From Mycobacterium triplex (GTDB lineage Bacteria > Actinomycetota > Actinomycetes > Mycobacteriales > Mycobacteriaceae): 64,000 nucleotides of DNA. The translations under genes were made by a program, and so were the position numbers. Shown here piece after piece: positions 24,914 through 33,358 of the stretch. Below the pieces are notes generated by a model. It saw nothing but the letters and a program-made list of their open reading frames with translations, did no database searches and was not told the DNA's origin. Positions within the stretch are counted from its first letter, which is position 1. Each line of letters opens with the position of its first letter. The stretch lies in the NCBI RefSeq assembly GCF_000689255.1, contig NZ_HG964446.1, positions 4,992,152 to 5,056,151 on the forward strand, in the 5' to 3' direction.

Positions 24914-25504
24914 ATGGCGAGCCCCAAGATGTCACCGCCCACCGCGCGCGATGTCGCCCGCGGTCAGGTTCTGGATGCGGCCCGCCGGCGTTTCCTGCGT
25001 GACGGATTGCGCGCCAGCACCATGGAGGACATCGCCCGTGCGGCACAGACATCGCGGCAGACGGTCTACAAGTACTTCTCGGGACGGCGTGAACTCATCG
25101 AGGCGGCGATCGCCGCGCGCATCGCCGAACTCGCCGATGACATCCTCGCGCATGACTGGTCCAAGATGACGCTCGTCGAGGCGTTCGTAGCCCGCACCGC
25201 GGCGGTCGTACAGTCCATCCGCGACGACCCCGAACTCGGCGTGTTGCTCGGCGAAGGATCGCCATTGACCCTGCACGAGGCACTGTGGCAACCGTCAGTG
25301 CGGCAACGGGGACTCACCGACTGGCGGCCGTGGCTGCGTGAGGCGCGACGTGCCGGGCTGATCCGTGGGGACGTCACCGACGACGATCTCTACGAGTGGA
25401 TGCAGACCGTGCTGACGTCGGTCATTCTGCGTCCTACTCCCGATCCTCCCTACGAACGAATGCTTCTCGAGACCTTTCTGCTGAGATCGCTGGGCGATCA
25501 CTGA
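24914..25504 (+). CDS. TetR-family transcriptional regulator
   Basis: 196 residues from ATG 24914 (MASPKMSPPTARD). A TTG at 24875 in frame would overlap the operator repeat. HTH is RGQVLDAARRRFLRDGLRASTMEDIARA followed by TSRQTVYKYFSGRRELIEAAI (about residues 15-65). It is divergent from the LLM oxidoreductase and overlaps the 3' end of the DUF7065 gene by 7 bp in convergent orientation. Probable target: the LLM gene and itself. Confidence 0.9.
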   Translation: MASPKMSPPTARDVARGQVLDAARRRFLRDGLRASTMEDIARAAQTSRQTVYKYFSGRRELIEAAIAARIAELADDILAHDWSKMTLVEAFVARTAAVVQSIRDDPELGVLLGEGSPLTLHEALWQPSVRQRGLTDWRPWLREARRAGLIRGDVTDDDLYEWMQTVLTSVILRPTPDPPYERMLLETFLLRSLGDH

Positions 25505-26484
25505 GCCCGCAGCAGTGAGCGAGCTTGCTCGGTCGGCATGCAAGACCAGTTCTCGCCGCCCGCAGTGATGCCGTCGAACGTCCACTCCATGCCCGCGCAC
25601 AGCTGGTAGGTGCGGTCGTAGACCGACCAGACCAGCGTGTTCAGGTGGGTCCCACTGGCGTCGAGCGCGCGGCCCCGGTCGTCGACGGCGTGCAACTCCG
25701 AGCGCCGGGCACTGAGGTCGGGTCCGCGTTCCACGACGCGGCAGGTTCCGCCGGTGACAAGTCCGCTCTCCCCTTCCCGGCAGTAGTAGCCGAAGGCGAC
25801 GGAGTCATCGACTCCGAGGACCCGGTCCTCGGCGGGTTGGCGCGCGCTCACCGAAAGAACCGAGAAGTAGTTCCGCTCCGAGGCGCAACACCACATCAGC
25901 TCCATCCGTCGCGCGGCGGTCGCGTCGCGCGGACCCCAGGACCGGTCGCGGATCGCCGGATGGTCAACCACGATCGTCTGGCCGCCGACGGTCACCGTGC
26001 CCGTCATCCGCCCGTATTGCTGATAGTGGCCGTTGGTGAAGCCGTCCGACTCCGTCGTCCAGCCGTCGAGGCCTTGGTTCTGACCGAACGCATACGGATC
26101 GGTGAGTCTGCGCCATTCGAGGTCGAGGTCCAGCGCGCCACGATGGCGAATGCGGAAGTGGCCGAACGGTTCCAGCATCTTCACCGACAGTCCGTTGTCG
26201 AGCGTGAAGTCGAACATGTCCGCGCCCGTGGGCAGCGCGAGATGGCGGTTGTAGTCGTAGCCAAGGCAGTTGTACTCGCTGCTGCCGGAGGCATCCCAGA
26301 CCTTCACTCCCCCGGCGGACAAATTCATGTTCGGCCGGTGGAAGAAGTACACGTAGATCGTGGTCCGCCGCTCCGGCAGAACCACACCGAACCAGCTGCT
26401 CTCGTTCCAATGCGGATGGTCGCTGCGGGGATGGAAATGCTCGTCGGCGGCCTCGATTCGAATCGCATGCGTGATCTCGCCCAT
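25498..26484 (-). CDS. CrtC/AttH-like (DUF7064/7065-type) protein, copy 1
   Basis: 328 residues from the second ATG (26484), which has AAAGGA at a workable distance; the first ATG (26493) abuts that site. The protein is beta-rich with no signal peptide or membrane segment. Typical elements are HWNESSWFGVVLPERRTT, GHFRIRHRGALDLDLEW, QQYGRMTGTVTVGGQTI and HPAIRDRSWGPRD. The RDRSWG turn recurs in the three other copies. The fold resembles carotenoid 1,2-hydratase (CrtC) and AttH lipocalin-like proteins, which bind hydrophobic substrates. It is the last gene of the AveC/paralog/COX3/COX4 operon. Activity unknown. Confidence 0.75.
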   Translation of the reverse strand: MGEITHAIRIEAADEHFHPRSDHPHWNESSWFGVVLPERRTTIYVYFFHRPNMNLSAGGVKVWDASGSSEYNCLGYDYNRHLALPTGADMFDFTLDNGLSVKMLEPFGHFRIRHRGALDLDLEWRRLTDPYAFGQNQGLDGWTTESDGFTNGHYQQYGRMTGTVTVGGQTIVVDHPAIRDRSWGPRDATAARRMELMWCCASERNYFSVLSVSARQPAEDRVLGVDDSVAFGYYCREGESGLVTGGTCRVVERGPDLSARRSELHAVDDRGRALDASGTHLNTLVWSVYDRTYQLCAGMEWTFDGITAGGENWSCMPTEQARSLLRAQ

Positions 26485-26532
26485 CACACTCATCCTTTCT
26501 CGCTCGTTGCGGCGGCGGTAGCGTGTCGGCCG

Positions 26533-26811
26533 TTACGGCTTGACGACGATGTCGAGTGCCACCAGGACCACGAAGACCACCAACACGTAACCCTCGAACA
26601 ACGCCCGCAGCGCGCGGGGGGCGACGCGCACATCCATGAAGTGGAGGCCGATCAGCCGCACCTTGAACAGCGCGATACCCACGATGATCACGGCGCCGAC
26701 CGACGCGAATCCCGCACCCTGTTCAATGCCGACCAGAAACGACCCGAAGGTCAACGCCAGCAACAACACCCACACCAGGGTCACCCGACGCGCAGCGGTC
26801 TTGGAGGTCAT
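26533..26811 (-). CDS. Cytochrome c oxidase subunit IV-like / NorF-like small membrane protein
   Basis: 92 residues with three transmembrane helices (RVTLVWVLLLALTFGSFLVG; GAVIIVGIALFKVRLIGLHFMDV; LFEGYVLVVFVVLVALDIVV). The FKVRLIGLHFMD element is diagnostic of the prokaryotic subunit IV/NorF group. It follows the subunit III-like gene by 4 bp, as in norEF and in cytochrome oxidase operons. No catalytic subunit I gene is in the window, so it probably assists a different membrane enzyme. Confidence 0.85.
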   Translation of the reverse strand: MTSKTAARRVTLVWVLLLALTFGSFLVGIEQGAGFASVGAVIIVGIALFKVRLIGLHFMDVRVAPRALRALFEGYVLVVFVVLVALDIVVKP

Positions 26812-26815
26812 TGGG

Positions 26816-27415
26816 TCACCTCACCAGATAGAACAATGCGAACAGGACCACCCACAGCAGGTCGACCATGTGCCAGAAGATTCCGCCGGTCTCGCACAGC
26901 CGGGCCTGCTTGGCGGAGAACTCCGGCTGCCGGACGACAACGATCAGCCGGCTCAGGACGGCGATGCCGATGATCACGTGCAGCAGGTGAATGCCGGTGA
27001 ACATGAAGTAGTAGGAGAAGTACTCGCCGCTTCCCACACCCTTGTGCGCGGCGAACAGTTGGGTCCATTCGATGGCCTTCACGCCGATAAACCCGGCTCC
27101 GCAACCCAACGCGCCCGCGAACAGCCGCCACACGCCGTCTCGCCGTCCGCCGAGGACCCGCTGGACCCCGAGCACCACCAACAACGAACTCGACAGCAGC
27201 AGAACGGTATTGAAGGTACCCAGCGCGACATGCAACGAGCCGTGGTCGCGCGCGAACAACGCAGGGTTCTTGGCTCGGGAGTACATGAACGTCGCGAAGA
27301 ACAACGCGAACACCGTCATGTCGCCGAGGACGAAGACCCAAATCCCTTCTTCGCCAGGTATTTTCCGGGGTGAATCCGCGGCAGCTTCCGCGCGCGATTG
27401 TCGCAGCAAGATCAT
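26816..27415 (-). CDS. Cytochrome c oxidase subunit III-like protein (NorE-like)
   Basis: 199 residues with about five helices. Subunit III signatures are EEGIWVFVLGDMTVFALFF, YFMFTGIHLLHVIIG and FWHMVDLLWVVLFALFYLVR. This short form without subunit I is called NorE when linked to NO reductase. Here it is preceded by a membrane paralog (4-bp overlap) and, upstream, an AveC-like protein, and followed by the NorF-like gene. Known subunit III proteins stabilise the catalytic subunit; the partner here is not evident, and the AveC-like protein is the best local candidate (inference). Confidence 0.88.
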   Translation of the reverse strand: MILLRQSRAEAAADSPRKIPGEEGIWVFVLGDMTVFALFFATFMYSRAKNPALFARDHGSLHVALGTFNTVLLLSSSLLVVLGVQRVLGGRRDGVWRLFAGALGCGAGFIGVKAIEWTQLFAAHKGVGSGEYFSYYFMFTGIHLLHVIIGIAVLSRLIVVVRQPEFSAKQARLCETGGIFWHMVDLLWVVLFALFYLVR

Positions 27416-28140
27416 CGCTGCAATTGGCTCCGCAGCGGCGCTTCCTCAGGTACCGCAGAATCGACGGTATCGCCCGCGGCGCTCACCCACAGCTGCCACG
27501 CCATGACCAGGAACCAGCTTCCGAATACCACCGCCGCCAGCCAGAACGCCAGCAGGCCATTCCACGCGAACACACCGTTCTTGAACAGCACCGCCAAACC
27601 GCCGGCCAGGAAAATGAACCCACACCACATGTTGAAGTAGCCCAACCAGCGGGGCCAAACCTCATGTTTGGCACCGAGGATCGCGAAACCGATGGCCAAC
27701 GCCTGGATCACGGCGGGCGGCCAGTTCATGATGAACGGGAGCCATCCGAGGTCGTTGAGCGCCTGAGTGATCTGTGGATCGCGCTCAGGACGGTAGGACG
27801 CCGCGGCGAATGCGAAGAGCGGCATCAGGATGGCGACCACCGACAGGCCGGCCCCGATCAGTTCGGTGTAGGCAAGCGCGGAATACCGTCCGCCCCCCAT
27901 CTGCCTGATCCGGATCGCGATCAGCGCACCGAACGGCGCCTGTAGACCGCAAGCGGCCAGCATCAGGACAAGCCCGAGCCGTTTCAGGCCGGTATTCGTC
28001 GACCAGAATTGGGCTACCGCACTGGCATCGCGCATCGGGGAGATCGGCGGCAGCAGGCCGATCATGAGCATGGCCGGGAACAACAGCAGCACAAACAGCA
28101 CGCCGCTCAGCGCCATCGTCTTCTGAATACCTTGTGTCAT
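27412..28140 (-). CDS. Multipass membrane protein, ~240-aa paralog family, copy 4
   Basis: 242 residues with about six helices. Family elements are LLPPISPMRDA, YRPERDPQITQALNDLGWLPFI, VWPRWLGYFNMWCGF and FKNGVFAWNGLLAFWLAAV. It overlaps the NorE-like gene by 4 bp, which ties this unknown family directly to oxidase-accessory proteins. It starts 102 bp after the divergent AveC-like gene. Function unknown. Confidence 0.85.
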   Translation of the reverse strand: MTQGIQKTMALSGVLFVLLLFPAMLMIGLLPPISPMRDASAVAQFWSTNTGLKRLGLVLMLAACGLQAPFGALIAIRIRQMGGGRYSALAYTELIGAGLSVVAILMPLFAFAAASYRPERDPQITQALNDLGWLPFIMNWPPAVIQALAIGFAILGAKHEVWPRWLGYFNMWCGFIFLAGGLAVLFKNGVFAWNGLLAFWLAAVVFGSWFLVMAWQLWVSAAGDTVDSAVPEEAPLRSQLQR

Positions 28141-28242
28141 AACAGAATTCCCCTAGCTCCGGAGGCTCAATTGAACGATCCCCCACTAACCCGTGCATCG
28201 TGGGCCGTCCAGGTGATCCGAACGGCCCACGGCTGCAACGGC

Positions 28243-29286
28243 TTAAACCGAGGCTTTGTGGCGGCGAGATTTAGCGCTTGGCCCGTCGGCGAAGACAACG
28301 GTCGGGCCGACCATCAAGGCCTGAGTCGGATCTTCGGGGTTGGTGGCGATTCCGTCGCCGGATTTGACGCCGCCTTCCTCACACATCTTCTGCCACATCG
28401 CCATCCGCGTCGAGCGCTTCGGCGTCAGCTTTCCGTAGGCGAAGATCCGCCACAGCGTCCAGTTCGGCGCCGGCAGCGACTCAGGCCGCCCGACGAGCTT
28501 GTGCAGGACCAACATCCAGCCGACCATCATCGCCATCATGATGGTGGTGGCCACCCAGCGCGCCGCGACCGGCAGCGTCGAGTTGTGCGCGAGCAGGTGG
28601 ATCCAGCCGATCCCGAAGTAGTTCATCATCATGCCGGTCGGCGCAACCAGTAGCAGCCACAGCTTGTGCGCCCCCTTCAGGCGCGGCACCGCGAAGGCCA
28701 GCATCGCGCCGATGGTGACGAACGAGCCGCCGTTGATGAAGCCCCACCAGTACGGGAAGTGCAGGAACGAGTACGGCTGCACGCCGTAGTACTCGTAGGT
28801 CCGCAGGTTGATGCCGATCGTCTCCATCAGCGCATCGGTGAAGATGCCCAGTCCCAGCAGCATGACGAAGTGCTTGGCATGTGCGCCGTTGCGGATGACG
28901 AAGTAGCAGAAGTAGGACTCGAGGCCGAGGAACGCCACGTAGCACAGCGGGATCAGCGCGGGCACGGTGATGCCGAAGTTCGTGAAGGCCGGCACCAGGT
29001 TCTTGGCCCAGTGCAAGTGGCCCAGCATATCGAGCATGGGCTCACACTGGCTGCACAGCAGACCGCTGAACAGGACCAGCACCGGGATGTAGTTCTTGCT
29101 CTGCACCGCCGCCCTGATCGCCCATGGCAGCGCGAAGATGACGGCGGCGGCGCCGGCCACGAAAAAGAAGGTGATCTGAGCCGGGGCGCTGGCGATGAAA
29201 TCGCCGGGGCTCGGCTTGATGTTCGGCGGCCAGCCCTCCTCACCCACCAGCGGCCACCAGCTACTACTACTCAGCATCAAACTCAT
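28243..29286 (-). CDS. Divergent AveC-like multipass membrane protein
   Basis: 347 residues from ATG 29286, preceded by AGAAAGG; an upstream ATG-like start at 29322 is less likely. About seven helices. I place it with the AveC-like group because SQCEPMLDMLGHLHW and TDALMETIGINLRTYEYYG align with the polar helix ends of the protein at 11291 (WFQDPLSAYSGTW; FDIVLEG...GIWEYPGG), including the shared D-x-x-x-E pair and the E-Y element. The similarity is low, so it may be a sister family. It heads the operon with a membrane paralog, NorE-like, NorF-like and DUF7065 genes. The C-terminus is polar and basic. Confidence 0.65.
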   Translation of the reverse strand: MSLMLSSSSWWPLVGEEGWPPNIKPSPGDFIASAPAQITFFFVAGAAAVIFALPWAIRAAVQSKNYIPVLVLFSGLLCSQCEPMLDMLGHLHWAKNLVPAFTNFGITVPALIPLCYVAFLGLESYFCYFVIRNGAHAKHFVMLLGLGIFTDALMETIGINLRTYEYYGVQPYSFLHFPYWWGFINGGSFVTIGAMLAFAVPRLKGAHKLWLLLVAPTGMMMNYFGIGWIHLLAHNSTLPVAARWVATTIMMAMMVGWMLVLHKLVGRPESLPAPNWTLWRIFAYGKLTPKRSTRMAMWQKMCEEGGVKSGDGIATNPEDPTQALMVGPTVVFADGPSAKSRRHKASV

Positions 29287-29396
29287 CGAATTCGGACCTT
29301 TCTGGCTAGCAATGTCTTGCACCGCTGCTGAAGTGCGTTTCCCCCGCCAGTAGCGACCGGCAAACCCCCCTCGGCAGCTGTGTACCAGCTCACACT

Positions 29397-29407
29397 AACA
29401 CGGTGTT
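29397..29407. promoter_or_regulatory. AACAC-G-GTGTT inverted repeat in the AveC-like/TetR divergent region
   Basis: An 11-bp inverted repeat in the 210-bp gap between the AveC-like gene and the TetR at 29497. The gap also holds an AT-richer stretch (29430-29460) that probably contains the TetR promoter. Assignment as operator is by position. Confidence 0.35.
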
Positions 29408-29496
29408 CAGACAACGTGTATACCTGCGATCAAAAACGCTTACATTCTTCTTGTGGGACACGATCAGATGGGTAGATCGCCGGTAAGGTTTCGGCG

Positions 29497-30135
29497 ATGA
29501 CCGGATCGACGCGACGAGCGGTCGGTCGACGACGAGTGGCGGACACCGACAAATCCGCTGCGGAAAGCATCTTGGCGGCCACCGCACGCCTGCTGACTCG
29601 GCAATCTTTCAACGACATCAGCGTCGCCCAGATTCTCACCGAAGCGCAGGTCTCGAGAGCTACGTTCTATTTTTATTTCGCCTCGAAGTTCTCGGTGCTC
29701 AGTGGCCTGCTCGAGCAGGCAATGAACGACATCTTCGAGACCGTGCAGCCGTTTTTGGCCCGCTCCCCCGAAGACTCCCCGACCGTCGCCCTGCAGCGCA
29801 GCATTCGAGCCGTCACGCACGCCTGGCATCGCCACCGTTCGGTGTTACAGGCGGCCAATCACCATTGGCACTCCGAACCGGAATTGCGCGAATTGTGGCT
29901 GGCGATCACCGAGCGCTTCATCGCCGCCGGCGCTGTCGAGATTGACCGCGAACGCGCCGCGGGCTTCATCACGTCGGAGGTTCCCAGCAGAACGCTCGCC
30001 GCGACCCTGTTCTGGGCCACCGAACGGGTTCTCCACATCGCCGGACTGGGCGTTGAACCGAACCTCGCCGACGAGGAGGCTGCCGTCGACGTGCTGGTCA
30101 CCATGTGGCGAGGCACCCTGTACGCGCCAAGCTGA
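29497..30135 (+). CDS. TetR-family transcriptional regulator
   Basis: 212 residues. HTH: KSAAESILAATARLLTRQSFNDISVAQILTEA followed by VSRATFYFYFASKFSVLSGLL (about residues 19-70). The C-terminal effector domain includes HRHRSVLQAANHHWHSEPELRELW. It is divergent from the AveC-like/COX3/COX4 operon and converges on membrane paralog 5. It is the likely regulator of the AveC-like operon. Confidence 0.9.
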   Translation: MTGSTRRAVGRRRVADTDKSAAESILAATARLLTRQSFNDISVAQILTEAQVSRATFYFYFASKFSVLSGLLEQAMNDIFETVQPFLARSPEDSPTVALQRSIRAVTHAWHRHRSVLQAANHHWHSEPELRELWLAITERFIAAGAVEIDRERAAGFITSEVPSRTLAATLFWATERVLHIAGLGVEPNLADEEAAVDVLVTMWRGTLYAPS

Positions 30136-30207
30136 ACGCCGGTGCATGTTTGGGCTTCCTCACCGAGATTGTCCCGACAGGCTCAAGCATCTCGGCGACG
30201 ACGTGCC

Positions 30208-30927
30208 CTAAGCGGTGAGCGCCGCCTCCGGAACCGAGGACTGCCGACAATCCCGGCGTGCCTCGGCGATCACCAAATACGCCGTGACGCAGATCCAGAT
30301 GAAGAAGATCGCCACGCCGATGCCCCAGACGACGATCCCATTCCACGCCAACGGTCCCTCTTTGAAGAACACCACGAGTCCAGCGGGAAAGACGCCGAGA
30401 ACGGCGAAGAAGTTGAGGTAGGCGTACCAGCGCGGGAATACCGGCATCGGGTTGCGATCCTGGAGCACGATCGCACCGATGATCGCGTTTTGAATCAGCA
30501 CAGTGGTCGTGGTGCCGATGAACGTCAGCCACGCGACATCGTTGAACGCCTGGGTCACAACGGGATCGCGCTCCGGCCGATAGGCCACACCCTGCCAGAG
30601 CATCAGCGGCAGGATGATCTCGAGCACGGTGCAGGCCGCCGCGGCGAGCTGTGCGTAGACCAGGGTCCGCGGCGCGCCCTCAATGCGGCGCATCTGCGCG
30701 GAGATCACCGCGTAAAACGGTGCGAGCAAACCTGTTCCGAGCATCGCGATAAACAACCCGAGTCGCTTGGCCACTGTGTCGTGGGCGAACCACGCGGCGA
30801 TCTCCGGCGCGCTCAGCGACGGCGCCGGCGGCCAGATGAAGTGACCGATCGGCAGCAGGCCGAGGAAGAACAACAGCGTCATCACCGGGCCGCACCAAGC
30901 ACACACCACTTGGTTGCGATACGTCAC
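30208..30927 (-). CDS. Multipass membrane protein, ~240-aa paralog family, copy 5
   Basis: 239 residues from a GTG at 30927 that overlaps the stop of copy 6 (GTGA). Family elements are FIWPPAPSLSA, YRPERDPVVTQAFNDVAWLTFIG, PVFPRWYAYLNFF and FKEGPLAWNGIVVW. About six helices. It is the last gene of the six-gene operon LLM > P450 > DUF7065 > swivel protein > copy 6 > copy 5. Two different paralogs are again encoded side by side, as for copies 1 and 2. Confidence 0.85.
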   Translation of the reverse strand: MTYRNQVVCAWCGPVMTLLFFLGLLPIGHFIWPPAPSLSAPEIAAWFAHDTVAKRLGLFIAMLGTGLLAPFYAVISAQMRRIEGAPRTLVYAQLAAAACTVLEIILPLMLWQGVAYRPERDPVVTQAFNDVAWLTFIGTTTTVLIQNAIIGAIVLQDRNPMPVFPRWYAYLNFFAVLGVFPAGLVVFFKEGPLAWNGIVVWGIGVAIFFIWICVTAYLVIAEARRDCRQSSVPEAALTA

Positions 30928-31718
30928 AGCGCTACTCCGTTGCGCTCCTTGGCCAGACGGGTGATCTCTGCGCGCAGCTGACGCACCTCTTCGGCGAGAT
31001 CTCGTCCAACCGACGATGATGGTGGATCGGCGCCCTGCGCAGCGATGGCTTTCAGCATGAGCACCGACATGGTGATCATCCAGATCGCGAACACCGTCAA
31101 CGGCAGATACCAGGTGAACAAGCCGTTCCACGCGAACGGCCCATCCTTGAAGAAGACGGCGATCGTTCCGGGCGTGAACAGCACCGCCACCCAGTAATTC
31201 AGATAGCCGGCCCAACGGGGAAATACTGGGCTGGGCCGTCCCTCGCGGGTGTCGAGGAAGATCGCGGTGCCGATCGCGACGGTTTGCAGCATTGGCGTCG
31301 AAGTGATGCAGACGAACAGGAACCATGCGGTGTCGTTCATCGCGAGCAGGACCTCGGGGTCCCGCACGCGGTAGGTCATCGACTGCCAGATGATCAGCGA
31401 GAAGATGAACTCCAGCACGAACAGGGCCCCGACGGCCAAATTGGTGTAGGCGAGCGCGCCCACGCGGCCGCGCATTCTCAACATGAGGACGGTGATTGCC
31501 GCGCTCCAGGATGCGAGCAACGCCGAAGCGAATAGTGAGACGATCATGCCGATTCGGATCCGCACGGCGTTGTCGGTGAACAGCTGCCCGAGCTGCTCGC
31601 CGCTGAGTTTGGGGGCCGGCGGCGGGATGAATCCCGCGATCACCCAGAACCCGACGAGAAAGATTGCAATGCAGGCGAACCCGCTCCAGGCGCAGAGCCG
31701 CTGGGCCGTTGTGTTCAT
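30924..31718 (-). CDS. Multipass membrane protein, ~240-aa paralog family, copy 6
   Basis: 264 residues. It is closest to copy 1 at the N-terminus (LCAWSGFACIAIFLVGFWVIAGFIPPPAP). Family elements are PSPVFPRWAGYLNYWVAVLF and FKDGPFAWNGLFTWYLPL. It has a longer charged C-terminal tail with heptad character (DLAEEVRQLRAEITRLAKE), which could form a coiled coil and dimerise. The same kind of tail survives in the remnant at 43228. It starts 25 bp after swivel gene 3. Confidence 0.85.
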   Translation of the reverse strand: MNTTAQRLCAWSGFACIAIFLVGFWVIAGFIPPPAPKLSGEQLGQLFTDNAVRIRIGMIVSLFASALLASWSAAITVLMLRMRGRVGALAYTNLAVGALFVLEFIFSLIIWQSMTYRVRDPEVLLAMNDTAWFLFVCITSTPMLQTVAIGTAIFLDTREGRPSPVFPRWAGYLNYWVAVLFTPGTIAVFFKDGPFAWNGLFTWYLPLTVFAIWMITMSVLMLKAIAAQGADPPSSSVGRDLAEEVRQLRAEITRLAKERNGVAL

Positions 31719-31743
31719 TCGGTGACCTCTCCGTTGAGGTGGG

Positions 31744-33351
31744 TTATCTCGGCGCCCGCTTGATCAGCTGCACGGTACCGGCGACGCCGTCGACCCGTAC
31801 CAGGTCGCCATCGCGCAGCACGCGAGTTCCGTTGCGGGTGTTGACGACACAGGGCAGCCCAAGCTCGCGGGCCACGACCGCGGCGTGGCTGAGCACGCTG
31901 CCGATATCGACGACCAGGGCCGATGACACGAACATGATGGATGCCCAGCTGGGATCGGTGGTCGGCGCGACGAGGATCTCGCCGGGCTCAACCTCGATCA
32001 CCGCCGGATCGTGCACCACCCTGACGGGACCTTCGACCACACCGCTTCCGGCCGCTATCCCGGTGAGCAGGATGTCGTCGTCGGAACTGTTGTCCGTCTC
32101 CGGAATTGCCGTCGGTTCTGGGGTGCCGCGCCACCACGACGGCAGCTCCAGACGCTGATATTCGGCCCGCCGCTCGCGACGGCGGCCGACGAGGTCTCGC
32201 ATGACACCCTCGTCAAAGGGTAGGCCTTCGACGATTTCATCGACGGTGAGGTAGAACACGTCGCCGGCATCGGCCAGGACACCGGTCATCGCGAGGTGTT
32301 CGCCGACGCGACGTGCGGCGGCTCGCGCGACGTCGAGTGCCTGAAGAAACGATGCCTTGCCTACCCCGCGCAGTGGGATGGTCCGCGCCGCGTGGTTGAG
32401 CAACAGCCGAACCGCGGGGCGCGCGGGCGCCGGTAGCGCCGCCAGCAGGTCGGCCTGCATTGCCGGTAAGCGTTCCCGGGATGCACGCTCTCGAGCCAGT
32501 GGGCCGGCACTCTCGTCGGTCGCGGCGTAGCGTTCGATCACCGCCGCCAGCGGTGAGGGGTCCTCACGCCACACTCGGCTGGAGATCTCGCCCTCCAGCG
32601 GCCCGTGGAATCCATGATTGGCGATCACCTGTTCAAGGGTCAACGCGCCGCGCGATGCTTTCCAAATGTCGTCAATCATCGCCATTTCCGCGCCGCCGGT
32701 CCCGGACAGGACTCCCACGTCGCCGACGCCGGTCCGCTTCACCAATGTGGTCAGCGCATTGATCAGCGGCGTGATCGCCGCGAATAGCGCGATGCCGTGC
32801 GCGGTCATCGTCTCGGAGAATCGGCGTGTCGCGCCGTCGAAGATGGCGACGGCTCCGGCCAGGTCGCAGCCGGCCAGTCTCGGGATCTCGGTGCGCCACC
32901 AGGCATCGATCTGCGGCGCCAACCGCCGGACCGTGCGCGGCATCGCCAGTGCGGCGTGGGGCAGCCGATGGGCGATGACGGGATAACGCCGCATCGTCGG
33001 GGCAAAGGTCATGCTCGGCGGGGCCTCGCCGAGCATACCGGCGATCGCGACTTCGCCTGTGGTGCCGGGCATCCGGTCTCCGACGACGGCGAGCCACTCC
33101 GACCGCATCGCAATCCGGCCGAAGAATGTCGTGATGATCCGGTCGGGCCCAGGGGGCGGCTGCTTGCGCTCGGCGGCGTCGAATACGCCGATCGCATAGG
33201 AGAGGTCCCGGCACATCCGGTCACCGATGTCCGACCAGATCGTCCAGCCCAGCGGCGTTGCGACGCCCGGCAATGCCTCGCCGACATTCACGGTGGACCA
33301 ATGAGTTTCGTCGCGCCCCGGCTGGTGCAGCGGATCCCAGGCATCTGTCAC
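31744..33351 (-). CDS. Stand-alone PEP-utilising (phosphohistidine swivel) protein, copy 3
   Basis: 535 residues. The N-terminal substrate-type domain has DPLHQPGRDETHWSTVNVGEALPGVATPLGW and PGTTGEVAIAGMLG. The C-terminal swivel domain has TTDPSWASIMFVSSALVVDIGSVLSHAAVVARELG with His near 489. Two changes occur in the usual context: Leu-Phe after DPSW is Ile-Met, and GGPLSH is GSVLSH. There is no ATP-grasp domain. It sits 7 bp after a DUF7065 gene and 25 bp before membrane paralog 6, in an operon headed by an LLM oxidoreductase and a P450. A hydroxyl made by that P450 is a reasonable acceptor (inference). Confidence 0.85.
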   Translation of the reverse strand: MTDAWDPLHQPGRDETHWSTVNVGEALPGVATPLGWTIWSDIGDRMCRDLSYAIGVFDAAERKQPPPGPDRIITTFFGRIAMRSEWLAVVGDRMPGTTGEVAIAGMLGEAPPSMTFAPTMRRYPVIAHRLPHAALAMPRTVRRLAPQIDAWWRTEIPRLAGCDLAGAVAIFDGATRRFSETMTAHGIALFAAITPLINALTTLVKRTGVGDVGVLSGTGGAEMAMIDDIWKASRGALTLEQVIANHGFHGPLEGEISSRVWREDPSPLAAVIERYAATDESAGPLARERASRERLPAMQADLLAALPAPARPAVRLLLNHAARTIPLRGVGKASFLQALDVARAAARRVGEHLAMTGVLADAGDVFYLTVDEIVEGLPFDEGVMRDLVGRRRERRAEYQRLELPSWWRGTPEPTAIPETDNSSDDDILLTGIAAGSGVVEGPVRVVHDPAVIEVEPGEILVAPTTDPSWASIMFVSSALVVDIGSVLSHAAVVARELGLPCVVNTRNGTRVLRDGDLVRVDGVAGTVQLIKRAPR

Positions 33352-33358
33352 GCGTGCC

